Both the position numbers and the translations under genes were made by a program. The notes under the pieces are model-generated. The model ran no database searches and had not been told where the DNA came from. It saw nothing but the letters and a program-made list of their open reading frames with translations. This document shows, piece by piece, positions 30,478-39,144 of a DNA stretch of 40,867 bases. The DNA comes from an uncultured Clostridia bacterium (GTDB taxonomy: Bacteria > Bacillota > Clostridia > UBA1381). The stretch spans positions 1 to 40,867 of the forward strand of contig CANQQW010000013.1 of assembly GCA_947626075.1 (NCBI GenBank), written 5' to 3'. Numbering within the stretch: the stretch's first letter is position 1; the number at the start of each line of letters is the position of its first letter.

Positions 30478-32358
30478 TTATACCTCCTCTACCGCGCCGA
30501 ACGGGCAAGCGCTCTTGCACGCTCCGCATTTTATACATTTTGCAGTGTCTATATTGAACGGACTCTTTATCTCGCCGGAAATCGCGCTTACCGGGCATTG
30601 GCGCGCGCATTTTGAGCAGCCCTTGCACTTGTCGGGATTTATCTTATACACCTTCAGCGCCTTACATTCGCCCGCCGGACATTTCTTGTCCACAACGTGC
30701 GCAACATACTCATCCCTGAAATATTTCAGCGTCGAAAGCACCGGGTTAGCCGCCGTCTTTCCGAGTCCGCAAAGCGCCGTCTTTGAAACAGTGTTCGCCA
30801 GTTCCTCCAAAAGGTCAATGTCCTCAAGCGTACCCGTACCGCCGACTATTCTTTCAAGTATTTCAAGCATACGTCTCGTACCCTCGCGGCACGGTACGCA
30901 TTTTCCGCATGACTCGTTTTGGGTAAAGTTCATAAAAAATCTTGCCACTTCGACCATGCAGGTATGCTCGTCCATTACAACAAGTCCGCCGCTGCCTATC
31001 ATTGCGCCGACTTTCTTTAAGGAGTCGAAGTCAAGCGGCAAATCTATCTGTCCCTCTCCGAGTGTCAGACAGCCGCCCGACGGGCCGCCTATCTGCACCG
31101 CTTTAAATTTTCGGTCATTCTTTATACCGCCGCCTATATCAAACACAACCTCGCGCAGCGTCGTTCCCATAGGCACTTCTATAAGTCCCGTATTCTTTAC
31201 ATTTCCCGTAATGGCGAACGCTTTCGTACCGGGGCTTGTTTCCGTACCGATGGAGCGATACCAGTCCACACCGTTTATTATAATGAGCGGTACGTTCGCG
31301 TATGTTTCAACGTTATTCAATACCGTAGGTTTGCCGAAAAGTCCCGCCTCGACGGTACGCGGAGGCTTTACTCTCGGCATACCTCTCTCGCCCTCAATGG
31401 ACGCTGTGAGCGCGCTGCCCTCGCCGCACACGAACGCGCCGGCACCCTGATTTATATGTATGTCGAATGAAAAATCCGTTCCGAGTATATTATCTCCCAA
31501 AAGTCCGAGTTCTCTTGCCGATTGGATTGCGCGGTTTAAACGTCTTACCGCAAGCGGGTACTCGGCGCGGACGTATATATATCCCTCGTGCGCCTTGGTG
31601 GCTATACCCGCGATAATCATACCCTCCAGCATACGGTGGGGATTACCCTCCATTATACTTCTGTCCATGAACGCGCCCGGGTCGCCCTCGTCGCCGTTGC
31701 ATACAATATAGCGCAGTGTTTCCGGCTGATGAAGCACCTGTATCCACTTTTTGCCCGCCGGGTAACCGCCGCCGCCGCGTCCTCTTAAACCACTGTCCTC
31801 AATCTGAGCGCATATCTCCTCGCTGTCCATCTCAAACAGCGCCTTTTCAACAGCTCTGTAGCCGCCGAAAGCAATGTACTCGTCAACGGAGTCCGCGTCA
31901 ATCTGACCGCACTCGTCAAGAACAATTCTCGTCTGATTTTTGTAGAACGGTATGTCGAACTGTTTTTCGTACACGCCGGTGTCATCATGATAGAAAAGTC
32001 TTTCAACCTTTTCACCGTTTTTAAGAGTTTTTTCGACTATTTCTTCACAGTCGTCCGGCTTTACTCGAAGATATAACCAGCCCATCGGTTCAATCTTAAC
32101 GAGCGGTCCCAGCTCGCAGAAACCGTGACAGCCGCTTTTTTTAATACCTATACCCTCGTGGCTGACTTCTTTTTCAAGCGTTATCTGCGCGTCAAGCCCT
32201 TTTTCGGCGCAAATCTCGATAAGACGTTTATATATATCAAGGCTTCCGCCCGCGACACAGCCGGTACCCGCGCATACAAGTACTCGTATATTCTGAGCGT
32301 TAAGAGCCTTTTCACATTTTTCGCGGTAAGCGCGAAGCTCTTCTCTGCTTTTTACCAT
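30478..32358 (-). CDS. hydB: Hydrogenase NADH-binding subunit (NuoF-like)
   Basis: About 626 residues. An N-terminal thioredoxin-like [2Fe-2S] domain (VLVCAGTGCVAGGS ... KKSGCHGFCELGP), then the NuoF core with GLRGRGGGGYPAGKKW (NADH site), YIVCNGDEGDPGAFMDR (FMN site), GAGAFVCGEGSALTASIEG, ESCGKCVPCREGTRRM (cluster N3-like), and a C-terminal pair of [4Fe-4S] motifs (CKGCSKCARQCPV and CIKCGACKSACPFG). It carries FMN and passes electrons between NADH, ferredoxin and HydA. The ATG at 32358 overlaps the hydC stop by one base (TGATG), so translation is coupled. Confidence 0.95.
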   Translation of the reverse strand: MVKSREELRAYREKCEKALNAQNIRVLVCAGTGCVAGGSLDIYKRLIEICAEKGLDAQITLEKEVSHEGIGIKKSGCHGFCELGPLVKIEPMGWLYLRVKPDDCEEIVEKTLKNGEKVERLFYHDDTGVYEKQFDIPFYKNQTRIVLDECGQIDADSVDEYIAFGGYRAVEKALFEMDSEEICAQIEDSGLRGRGGGGYPAGKKWIQVLHQPETLRYIVCNGDEGDPGAFMDRSIMEGNPHRMLEGMIIAGIATKAHEGYIYVRAEYPLAVRRLNRAIQSARELGLLGDNILGTDFSFDIHINQGAGAFVCGEGSALTASIEGERGMPRVKPPRTVEAGLFGKPTVLNNVETYANVPLIIINGVDWYRSIGTETSPGTKAFAITGNVKNTGLIEVPMGTTLREVVFDIGGGIKNDRKFKAVQIGGPSGGCLTLGEGQIDLPLDFDSLKKVGAMIGSGGLVVMDEHTCMVEVARFFMNFTQNESCGKCVPCREGTRRMLEILERIVGGTGTLEDIDLLEELANTVSKTALCGLGKTAANPVLSTLKYFRDEYVAHVVDKKCPAGECKALKVYKINPDKCKGCSKCARQCPVSAISGEIKSPFNIDTAKCIKCGACKSACPFGAVEEV

Positions 32359-32840
32359 CACTCCGTCTCCCCCTTTCTTACCGCGTCTATAAGTTCTACC
32401 GCCTTGTCGGGAGTCATCGCGGGGTACACTTTGTCATTAAGCGTCATTACGGGCGCAAGTCCGCACGCACCGAGACATGAAACCGTCTCGACCGTGAACA
32501 TCATGTCGTCCGTGGTAGGCTTGTCGGCGCTGACGCCGAGTGTGCCGCGCACTCTTTCAAGAATGGGTATAGACTTTCTCACATGACAGGCTGTTCCGTC
32601 ACATATCTTGATAATATACCTGCCTTTCGGGTCAAGAGAAAAGTTTTCATAAAAGGTAGCGACCGAATAAATCTTCGCTAAACTGATGTCCATTTTCGCC
32701 GCTATGTACTCAAGTACCTCCCTGGGCAGATAATGGTGCTCCGACTGCACAGACTGGAGTATGGTTATAAGATTTTTCTGTTCGCTGCCATACGTCTCCA
32801 AAATCTTGTCAATCGCGCCAAAATCAAATTTCTGCTCCAT
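32358..32840 (-). CDS. hydC: Hydrogenase NuoE-like [2Fe-2S] subunit
   Basis: A 160-residue thioredoxin-like ferredoxin of NuoE type, with LPREVLEYIAAKMDISLAKIYSVATFYENF, then cluster ligands in CDGTACHVR and CLGACGLAP. It is the first gene of the hydrogenase operon and the usual partner of the NuoF-like subunit. GGAGG precedes the ATG by 7 nt. A consensus promoter lies 50 nt upstream. Confidence 0.95.
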   Translation of the reverse strand: MEQKFDFGAIDKILETYGSEQKNLITILQSVQSEHHYLPREVLEYIAAKMDISLAKIYSVATFYENFSLDPKGRYIIKICDGTACHVRKSIPILERVRGTLGVSADKPTTDDMMFTVETVSCLGACGLAPVMTLNDKVYPAMTPDKAVELIDAVRKGETE

Positions 32841-32889
32841 TTTACACCTCCGTATTTTCCGCGCCGCCTTTCACGGCGCATATATTGTA

Positions 32890-32918
32890 ATTATATATCA
32901 AGAATACCATTTTGTCAA
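32890..32918 (-). promoter_or_regulatory. Consensus promoter of the hydCBA operon
   Basis: TTGACA (32918-32913), a 17-bp spacer and TATAAT (32895-32890) on the minus strand. No obvious Rex-type palindrome was recognised over it, though Rex control would be expected for such an operon. Confidence 0.85.
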
Positions 32919-32943
32919 TTTTTTAACGGAATTTTCGCAATAA

Positions 32944-32984
32944 TAAAAACGGAACGCGGTTTTATCCGCGTTCCGCTTTTATTT
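32944..32984. terminator. Terminator after the lacZ-type gene
   Basis: CGGAACGCGG (32950-32959) with CCGCGTTCCG (32966-32975), loop TTTTAT, T-rich on both outer sides; on the minus strand it is followed by TTTTTATTATT. Confidence 0.88.
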
Positions 32985-32991
32985 AAAATGT

Positions 32992-35913
32992 TTATTTTAC
33001 TTTTATGCGCAGTTTAAACGTAAATTCCTTTTCGTCAAATCTGTATTCCTCAAGCGGCAGAGGCCCGCAGGCGTTCTGACCGATACCGTCCTGCTTGTAA
33101 TCGACGCACAGCACCGTATCGCCGCACGGTTCAAGCTCGAAATTGTGCGCCTTTTTCGTAAGCTCCTCCTGCGTGTAATGCGACGCATTGAACGAAAACG
33201 GCGTGTCGGAGCTTACGCGCAGCTTTTCCGTTTCAACGTACCGCGTACCAAAATGGCTGCCGTTTTCCTGCGGCTTTACGTAGTCCTCGTGCATATCGCC
33301 GACGGTCGTCTCAAACTCGCCGAGGTACGACGCCAAATGCTTGTCGCTGTAACTCTCGTACGGACCGTAGCCGTAGTAGCGCACGTTTTCGCCCTCGGTA
33401 AAGAACCGCAGCCCGAACCTCGGCAGCGGCGGCAGATCCTTGTTTACCTTCACGTCCGCCTTTAAATCTATAACGCCGTTCGCGTAAATCGTCCACTCCG
33501 CGAAAATATCGACTGTCTTTTGCAGGAACACGGGAATAAGCGCGCTGTGGCATTTTATCACCGCCGCGCCGTCCGACGCCTCGCACGATGCGTCATAGAC
33601 GTAATTACATTCGCGGTCGTAACCGGCGCTTTGCCAAATATTCCTGATATTGCGGTCGTTATCGGTCGGCGCGCGCCACACGTTCCACTCTACCGCCCTC
33701 GTAACGGCATTGCCGAGCCTTGTGAAATTACCGACCGCCTTGTCAAACTCATATTCAAACCCCTCGCCCGAAACGGTAATGTAACGCTCCGTCTCGTTTA
33801 TGCTTACGCTGCCGTCGGCGGTCACATTTTCGAGCGCCTTAACGGTGTCGTTTACAATAATCTGCTCAAAACCGACCTCGTACCCCTTTTCAGCCCACGG
33901 GGTATTGTTTTTTTGATACGCCTTAATCATCAGCGCGTCGCCGTCGGGCATCGGGAAACTCTTTTTGCCGCGCGGCGGCACGTCGAACCTGACCTTTTCG
34001 CCGTTTATCTCGAAATCGAGCATATCGTCAAGCTCCGAGAAATCGTATCTGTTTTCAACTATGAGAATTTTGCCGTACGACGTAATCTTAAACGGCTTTA
34101 CCGCCTGCTTGTACTCCAAAAGACCGACGTGCGGTCTGCGGTCGGGGTACACAAGACCGTCCATGCAGAAATTACCGTCGTGGGGGAACTCGCCGAAGTC
34201 GCCGCCGTAGAGGTACTTGCCGTCCTTATAAACCGCGTGGTCGCACCACTCCCATACGAACGCGCCGAAAAAGCCGTCGTAGCGGTACATACGGTCGATG
34301 TACTCCTTAATGCCGCCGGGGCCGTTGCCCATGGCGTGTACAAACTCGCACTGCATATACGGCTTTATCTGCTTTTCGTCCTTTTCGGGTAAATCGATCC
34401 ACGCGTGTTCCATGTCGTAGATACTGCAGTCGCCGTCACCGAAGTGCAGCACGTGCACGCCGGGATTTTTGAAGTATTCGTCGATCCACTCATACGACGC
34501 GTACATCGTGCTTATAACGTCGAGGTCGGTGAGGTCGTTTTTATGACCGCACGTCTGACACGACGCGCTTTCGTAATGCGTGGGACGCGTCGGATCATAG
34601 CTCTTTATCCAGCGCAGCGCGTTCTCGATGTTCGTACCGTAGCCGCCCTCGTTGCCCGCCGACCACAGACAGACGCACGGACGGTTCTTGTCGCGTATCA
34701 CGCTGCGCTTGTTGCGGTCGAGAATTGCCTCGCCCCAGTCGAGGTCGTTCGCGAGAAGTCCGAACGTACTCTCCTGTGAACCGCCGTAAAGCGTGGACGT
34801 GCCGTGTATTTCGAGATCCGCCTCCGCTATGACGTAGAAGCCGTACTTGTCGCACATCTGCGTAAACCACGGCGCGTTGGGGTAGTGGCTCGTGCGTATC
34901 GCGTTGATGTTGTGACGCTTCATCATCATAAGGTCTTTTTTCGCCTGCTCGCGCGAAATCGTGTAACCCGTCACGGGGTCGCTGTCGTGACGGTTCACGC
35001 CGCGCATTTTTATCGGCTTGCCGTTCAGCAGAAAAATACCGTCCTCGATTTTTATTTCGCGTATGCCTACCTTATCCTTTATAACCTCGTTTTCCGTCAC
35101 GATGTAAAGCGTGTACAGATACGGATTTTCCGCGTTCCACAAAACGGGCTTGCTGGGTCTAATCGTGCTGTCAGTGCCGCTGTATACGACCTTACCGTCA
35201 GCGTCCTCCAGTACAAACGACACGGCTGTGTCGGTCTTGACCGTCACAGTACCGTCAACTGCTGTCGTCACCGTGTAATCCGTAACGTGCGTTTCGGGGC
35301 GGCGCAGGATATACACATCGCGGAAAATACCGCTCATACGCAGCTTGTCCTGATCCTCGAGGTAGCTGCCGTCGCACCACTTCATCACAAGCGCGGCGAG
35401 AACATTCGCGCCGTCTTTGACAAAATCGGTCACGTCAAATTCCGACGTGGAGTGAGACACCTGACTGTAACCGACGAATTCGCCGTTTATCCACAGGTAC
35501 AGGCACGAGTCCACGCCCTCAAAGTTCAGATACAGCCGCTCGCCGTCGCGCTTTTCCCACGAAAACTCCGTCACATACGCACCGCACGGCGTTTCGTAAG
35601 GCACGTAGGGCGGGTTGTACGGGAACGGGTAACGCACGTTCGTGTACTGGTGCGTGTCATAACCGTGATTTTGCCAGCACGACGGAACGGGTATCTTCTT
35701 AAATCCGTCCGTTTTGCCGTTTATAAAATCCTCCGGCACGTCGTACGCGCAGCCGTAGTACGCGAAATCCCACTCGCCGTTAAGCAGCGTTTTCCTGTCC
35801 TCATTCGAGCGGCGCGCGTTATCGATGTCCGAGTATATCTCATAATACGGACGTTCGCTTTCCGTATTCACATGCAGTGTTTTCAAATCGTTATGGTATT
35901 GATTAAGTTTCAC
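32992..35913 (-). CDS. GH2 beta-galactosidase, LacZ type
   Basis: About 973 residues, LacZ length, no signal peptide. Domain order as in LacZ: sugar-binding (PVPSCWQNHGYDTHQYTNVRYPF), beta-sandwich, TIM barrel with MRGVNRHDSDP, NAIRTSHYPNAP, LWSAGNEGGYG (acid/base Glu) and MQCEFVHAMGNGPGG (nucleophile Glu), then the Bgal small chain C-terminus. It likely cleaves beta-galactosides in the cytoplasm. The reading frame extends to 35937, but AAAGGAG (about 35923-35929) lies inside that extension, so the GTG at 35913 (MKLNQYHND) or the TTG at 35919 is the start. It has its own consensus promoter next to the stop of the upstream heparinase-like gene, so it can be expressed apart from it. Confidence 0.92.
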   Translation of the reverse strand: MKLNQYHNDLKTLHVNTESERPYYEIYSDIDNARRSNEDRKTLLNGEWDFAYYGCAYDVPEDFINGKTDGFKKIPVPSCWQNHGYDTHQYTNVRYPFPYNPPYVPYETPCGAYVTEFSWEKRDGERLYLNFEGVDSCLYLWINGEFVGYSQVSHSTSEFDVTDFVKDGANVLAALVMKWCDGSYLEDQDKLRMSGIFRDVYILRRPETHVTDYTVTTAVDGTVTVKTDTAVSFVLEDADGKVVYSGTDSTIRPSKPVLWNAENPYLYTLYIVTENEVIKDKVGIREIKIEDGIFLLNGKPIKMRGVNRHDSDPVTGYTISREQAKKDLMMMKRHNINAIRTSHYPNAPWFTQMCDKYGFYVIAEADLEIHGTSTLYGGSQESTFGLLANDLDWGEAILDRNKRSVIRDKNRPCVCLWSAGNEGGYGTNIENALRWIKSYDPTRPTHYESASCQTCGHKNDLTDLDVISTMYASYEWIDEYFKNPGVHVLHFGDGDCSIYDMEHAWIDLPEKDEKQIKPYMQCEFVHAMGNGPGGIKEYIDRMYRYDGFFGAFVWEWCDHAVYKDGKYLYGGDFGEFPHDGNFCMDGLVYPDRRPHVGLLEYKQAVKPFKITSYGKILIVENRYDFSELDDMLDFEINGEKVRFDVPPRGKKSFPMPDGDALMIKAYQKNNTPWAEKGYEVGFEQIIVNDTVKALENVTADGSVSINETERYITVSGEGFEYEFDKAVGNFTRLGNAVTRAVEWNVWRAPTDNDRNIRNIWQSAGYDRECNYVYDASCEASDGAAVIKCHSALIPVFLQKTVDIFAEWTIYANGVIDLKADVKVNKDLPPLPRFGLRFFTEGENVRYYGYGPYESYSDKHLASYLGEFETTVGDMHEDYVKPQENGSHFGTRYVETEKLRVSSDTPFSFNASHYTQEELTKKAHNFELEPCGDTVLCVDYKQDGIGQNACGPLPLEEYRFDEKEFTFKLRIKVK

Positions 35914-35946
35914 AGTCAAGTATCTCCTTTTTTTCAAATTAAGTCA

Positions 35947-35975
35947 AGTATACTCTATGCCGCCCGCAATGTCAA
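35947..35975 (-). promoter_or_regulatory. Promoter of the lacZ-type gene
   Basis: TTGACA (35975-35970), a 17-bp spacer and TATACT (35952-35947), starting 9 nt past the heparinase-like gene. Confidence 0.8.
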
Positions 35976-35983
35976 TAAAATTT

Positions 35984-37660
35984 TCAGTCTACAGTAATCG
36001 AAAATTCATAATCACCGTCGGCTGTAAACGTAAAGTCAACGGCGGTGATTTTCTCCGTCCTGCCGCCGTGCGCGCGGTGAGTGTATGTTTTTACCGTGAC
36101 GGCGCACTCTCTGCTCGGCACGAGCGCGGCCACACGCTTACCCGAAGCGGTGATTATTGCCACGCCGTCCGATACTGCCGCGTCATGGCGCGTTATAAAA
36201 CGCTCCGTCACCGTCGTTTCACCGTCAAGCGTGAACGCGTCGCTTATAACAGCCGTTTCACCGTCTAAGCGAAGCGTCCTCACGCATTTTTTAAGCGGAG
36301 CATACCCGTAAGCGCCGCTTATATCCGCTCCGGCACTGTGCTCTGCGGTAAAAAATTCTTCTGCACCGTATTGCGCGCCTGTTTTCTGTTCGTGACCGTC
36401 CACAATCGGCACGCTGTGTCCCATAGAGCGGTTGCAGAAAATACCGTAGCGTCCGTCGGAGAAGTAGTCAGCGGTGTACTCGCCCGCGCCTATGTCACTT
36501 ATAACAGCCGTTTTGTTCTTTACCACAATTATGCCGCCCACGTCGTTATGGTTGTGCGGCTCGCCGTTATTACCGCCCTTAAACGCCGCGCTTATGTTTT
36601 CGCCGCGCAGTATTGCAAGGTTCGCGTCGGGGAAAAAAGTATCGTCCGCTATTTCGCTGCCAAAAGCGCCGTTTGCCCACGCTATGTCACGCGATGCCTT
36701 GCACCATCTGCCGCACTCGTCGCCGTAAAACAAAGCTGCGTATTCTTTCGGAACGGTCGGCGAGCCGTACATTTCGGCAAGCTTGCATGAAAGACCGCGG
36801 TAAATTCTGCCGCGCTCGTAACCGTCGGAAAAGCTTATCGTAAATCCGCCGCCGAGGCAGCACTTTGGAGCAAAATCAGCCGCCTTTTTGAGTTTTTTTG
36901 CGTCTATCGGGAAATCCGTTCCCATGCGCTGCTTGTAGAGGTCAAGGAACGCGGTAAGATACATCATTCCGTAGTTGTGGTAGTACAGTCCTTCGAGGCA
37001 TGCGCCGTCGTCCGAGAAGCTTTTAAGATAGCTCGCGAACGCGCCCGTAAGGCTGTCGGTTATTTTTCTAAGCTCCGTGTCACTTTTAGTCAAATATATA
37101 GCGGTCATGCCTATACAGCCGCCGCATACGGCACTCCAGTTGCTTTTTGCGCTTTCCCAGCTATACGGTTCGTTTCTGTTTATAAACTGGTCAAGCACTC
37201 TGCGCCTTACCTCGTCTATACATCTGTCCGCAGCAATCTTTGGAAGCGCGCCGTGAAGCAATGATACCGTTTCCGTCAGCGTGTGCGCCGTTTCCGCCGC
37301 GAAAAGGTCAATAGTCGTCACGTCGTTTGCGTCCTTTAAGTGCGCAGGCAGCGCCCAGGTGCGTTCTTCGCATACCGCTTCCAATACTTCCGCAAGGCGC
37401 TTTAACGCGCGTTCGTCGCCAATCCACGCTTTTAGCGCGAAGTCGCGCAGCATGGTTCGGCGGTGAAAGTAGCAGTTTTCGTACGCGAGTCGGTTACCGC
37501 TTTTAAAATATTCCCTAAACGCCGAAAGGGACAGCGCCTCAATGGGCTTGTCCCTAAACGTTTCGTATTCTTCATTTAACTGCGCGAGATATTTCTTCGT
37601 GTAATCGCTGTCCGACGCGAGAAAGGAGGCGCAGCTCAGGTTGGATTTAAATATGTACAT
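35984..37660 (-). CDS. Heparinase II/III-like protein
   Basis: A 558-residue protein without a signal peptide. The N-terminal half is alpha-helical (an alpha/alpha toroid, about 1-310: FHRRTMLRDFALKAWIGDERALKRLAEVLE, SYLKSFSDDGACLEGLYYHNYGMMYL). The C-terminal half is a beta-sandwich with GGNNGEPHNHNDVGGIIV (H-N-H-N-D typical of the heparinase II/III family), DIGAGEYTADYF and NRSMGHSVPIVDG. The family eliminates or degrades uronic-acid polysaccharides. The substrate is unknown; the neighbouring GH2 enzyme suggests a galactoside- or uronide-containing glycan. The ATG lies 2 nt after the cyclophilin stop with no clear ribosome site, so translation probably depends on re-initiation from the upstream gene. 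Confidence 0.82.
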   Translation of the reverse strand: MYIFKSNLSCASFLASDSDYTKKYLAQLNEEYETFRDKPIEALSLSAFREYFKSGNRLAYENCYFHRRTMLRDFALKAWIGDERALKRLAEVLEAVCEERTWALPAHLKDANDVTTIDLFAAETAHTLTETVSLLHGALPKIAADRCIDEVRRRVLDQFINRNEPYSWESAKSNWSAVCGGCIGMTAIYLTKSDTELRKITDSLTGAFASYLKSFSDDGACLEGLYYHNYGMMYLTAFLDLYKQRMGTDFPIDAKKLKKAADFAPKCCLGGGFTISFSDGYERGRIYRGLSCKLAEMYGSPTVPKEYAALFYGDECGRWCKASRDIAWANGAFGSEIADDTFFPDANLAILRGENISAAFKGGNNGEPHNHNDVGGIIVVKNKTAVISDIGAGEYTADYFSDGRYGIFCNRSMGHSVPIVDGHEQKTGAQYGAEEFFTAEHSAGADISGAYGYAPLKKCVRTLRLDGETAVISDAFTLDGETTVTERFITRHDAAVSDGVAIITASGKRVAALVPSRECAVTVKTYTHRAHGGRTEKITAVDFTFTADGDYEFSITVD

Positions 37661-37662
37661 AT

Positions 37663-38700
37663 TTATTTTATAACTACCGTTTTAATTATTTGATTTTCAA
37701 CGGGAACATCGTCCATACGTCCGTTCTCCGTTTCCACCGTGTGAGTTTCTTTGGACGCTATATCGTCCACGTATTCAATACCGCTCGTCACTCTGCCGAA
37801 CGCCGCGTACTGACCGTTAAGCGACGGAGTATCGTGGTGCATAATAAAAAACTGACTTGACGCGCTGTTTAAATCGTACTGAGTGCGCGCCATAGAAATA
37901 GTGCCGCGCTCATGCGGTATCAGGTTGAAGCAGCCGTTTACGATAAATTCGCCCTTGATTGTGTCAGCCGCCTTTTGATTAAGACTTTGTTCAAAGGCTC
38001 CGCCCTGTATCATAAAATCTTTTATTACGCGGTGGAAAATAAGACCGTCGTAAAACTTTTCATCCGCGAGCTTAACAAAGTTTGCAACCGTTTCGGGCGC
38101 TATGTCGGGATACAGTTCCAGCGCAATAACGCCGCCGTTTTCAAGCTGTATCTCGGCGTTTACGATATTGCCGCTGTGGTCGGCATAGCCGCAGTATGCG
38201 CCGTACATTTTGTCAAGCTCCGTTTCGTATGTCTGAAATTCTGCGGCAAGTCCCTCTGTTACGTTTTTCTTTTCATAGCTGATCGAGACGGTGGAGTTTG
38301 CCGCGTCGTAGCCAACTTCGGCGCCGAATATTTCCGACACGACTCTTACGGGAACCATTGTGAAGTCGTTTATTATCATAGGCGGAGTGTCGAGAATTAC
38401 TGTGTTTTTAAGCTCCGTGGACGTGGTTTCAAACGCGTGGTCACGCCCTATCCATGTAAAGAACAGGCTTTCGCCGTCGGTTACGGTGACGCCGCGAGCG
38501 GCGCTGTCCCAGGAAACATCGCAGCCGAGCGCGTCGCTTATCGCGCGCAAGGGTACGAGTGTGCGCTCATTTTCAATCACTGCCGGAGTTTCGGTTTGCA
38601 GCTTTTCACCGTTTACAAGAATCGTTATATCTTCCGCAAAAGCGCTTTGCGGCAGGGCTAACGCCGCTAAAAGCGCAAATAAAAACATTCTTTTTCTCAT
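37663..38700 (-). CDS. Secreted cyclophilin-type peptidyl-prolyl isomerase with stalk domain
   Basis: About 345 residues. Signal peptide (MRKRMFLFALLAALALPQSAFA), then a copper-amine-oxidase N-terminal-like stalk domain (about 23-135: ITILVNGEKLQ, RTLVPLRAISDALGCDVSWD, MVPVRVVSEIFGAEVGYD), then cyclophilin (about 175-345: FHRVIKDFMIQGGAF, GTISMAR, SSQFFIMHHDTPSLNGQYAAFGRV). It likely helps fold exported proteins at the wall. The ATG at 38700 has TTTGGAGG 7 nt upstream. The segment around its start is repeated twice more upstream (micro-ORFs at 38755-38829 and 38884-38958). Its stop lies 2 nt before the heparinase-like start. Why a general foldase is coupled to a polysaccharide enzyme is unclear. 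Confidence 0.9.
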   Translation of the reverse strand: MRKRMFLFALLAALALPQSAFAEDITILVNGEKLQTETPAVIENERTLVPLRAISDALGCDVSWDSAARGVTVTDGESLFFTWIGRDHAFETTSTELKNTVILDTPPMIINDFTMVPVRVVSEIFGAEVGYDAANSTVSISYEKKNVTEGLAAEFQTYETELDKMYGAYCGYADHSGNIVNAEIQLENGGVIALELYPDIAPETVANFVKLADEKFYDGLIFHRVIKDFMIQGGAFEQSLNQKAADTIKGEFIVNGCFNLIPHERGTISMARTQYDLNSASSQFFIMHHDTPSLNGQYAAFGRVTSGIEYVDDIASKETHTVETENGRMDDVPVENQIIKTVVIK

Positions 38701-38754
38701 CGCTAAACCTCCAAATTTTAATTTAATCGGATATTTTATCATGTACAAGTACCG

Positions 38755-38829
38755 TTATATCTTCGCAAAAGCGCATTGCGGCAGGGCTAATGCAGCTAAA
38801 AGCGCAATTAAAAACATTCTCTTTCTCAT
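38755..38829 (-). CDS. Micro-ORF encoding a free signal peptide (copy 2)
   Basis: 24 codons: MRKRMFLIALLAALALPQ then CAFAKI and TAA. It is the second tandem copy of the cyclophilin start and keeps a full ribosome site (TTTGGAGG, 7 nt). A one-base deletion relative to the real gene changes AEDI to AKI and a stop. It may be a decayed duplicate or an expressed leader peptide; the start and ribosome site look functional. Confidence 0.55.
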   Translation of the reverse strand: MRKRMFLIALLAALALPQCAFAKI

Positions 38830-38883
38830 CGCTAAACCTCCAAATTTTAATTTAATCGGATATTTTATCATGTACAAGTACCG

Positions 38884-38958
38884 TCATATCTTCGCAAAAG
38901 TGCATTGCGGCAGGGCTAACGCCGCTAAAAGCGCAATTAAAAACATTCTTTTTTCCAT
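38884..38958 (-). CDS. Micro-ORF encoding a free signal peptide (copy 3)
   Basis: 24 codons: MEKRMFLIALLAALALPQ then CTFAKI and TGA. It is the most upstream copy. It carries the same one-base deletion as copy 2 but a different start context (CTAAAAAATGG) without a good ribosome site, so translation is less likely than for copy 2. Confidence 0.45.
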   Translation of the reverse strand: MEKRMFLIALLAALALPQCTFAKI

Positions 38959-39034
38959 TTTTTAGCGGTTAAATGCACCCTATTTGCTGCTATTATGTAC
39001 CTTTTTCCGCTTTTAAGATTACGTTTATGCGAAT

Positions 39035-39063
39035 ATTTTATCATATTATTACGAATTTTTCAA
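39035..39063 (-). promoter_or_regulatory. Promoter of the cyclophilin transcript
   Basis: TTGAAA (39063-39058), a 17-bp spacer and TAAAAT (39040-39035). Transcription from here would give a leader of about 330 nt containing both micro-ORFs. Confidence 0.65.
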
Positions 39064-39103
39064 CCAAACTTGCAAATAATCTATATACAAATCCGTTTTT
39101 TTG

Positions 39104-39112
39104 TGATACAAT
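39104..39112 (+). promoter_or_regulatory. Extended -10 promoter of the oleate-hydratase-family gene
   Basis: TGA followed by TACAAT (39107-39112) forms an extended -10 element; no good -35 is visible. It is divergent from the cyclophilin promoter. Confidence 0.5.
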
Positions 39113-39144
39113 GTATGTAATTAATACAGAAAGGTATTGGAATT

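Larger units (their letters stand above)
38623..38958 (-). repeat. Three tandem copies (about 129 bp) of the cyclophilin leader plus signal-peptide region
   Basis: The block containing the signal-peptide codons, the ribosome site and TTAATTTAATCGG-type leader recurs with a period of about 129 bp: CGTTATATCTTC near 38623, again near 38753, and CGTCATATCTTC near 38882; ATGTACAAGTACC occurs at 38741 and 38870. Copies differ by a few substitutions, so it is not a simple assembly duplication. The two upstream copies share a 1-bp deletion that puts a stop right after the signal peptide. Confidence 0.9.

Noticed and set aside
30380-31450. 356-codon plus-strand frame over the hydrogenase genes
   Set aside because: Ser/Pro-rich composition arises from the complement of conserved hydB codons; no promoter, ribosome site or recognisable domain.
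34804-35997. 397-codon plus-strand frame over the lacZ-type gene
   Set aside because: Arg/Val/His-rich antisense shadow of a clear GH2 enzyme.
38360-38965. 201-codon plus-strand frame with internal repeats over the cyclophilin leader
   Set aside because: The repeats in this frame are simply the tandem 129-bp DNA repeats read from the wrong strand; the minus-strand micro-ORFs carry the signal-peptide pattern and ribosome sites.
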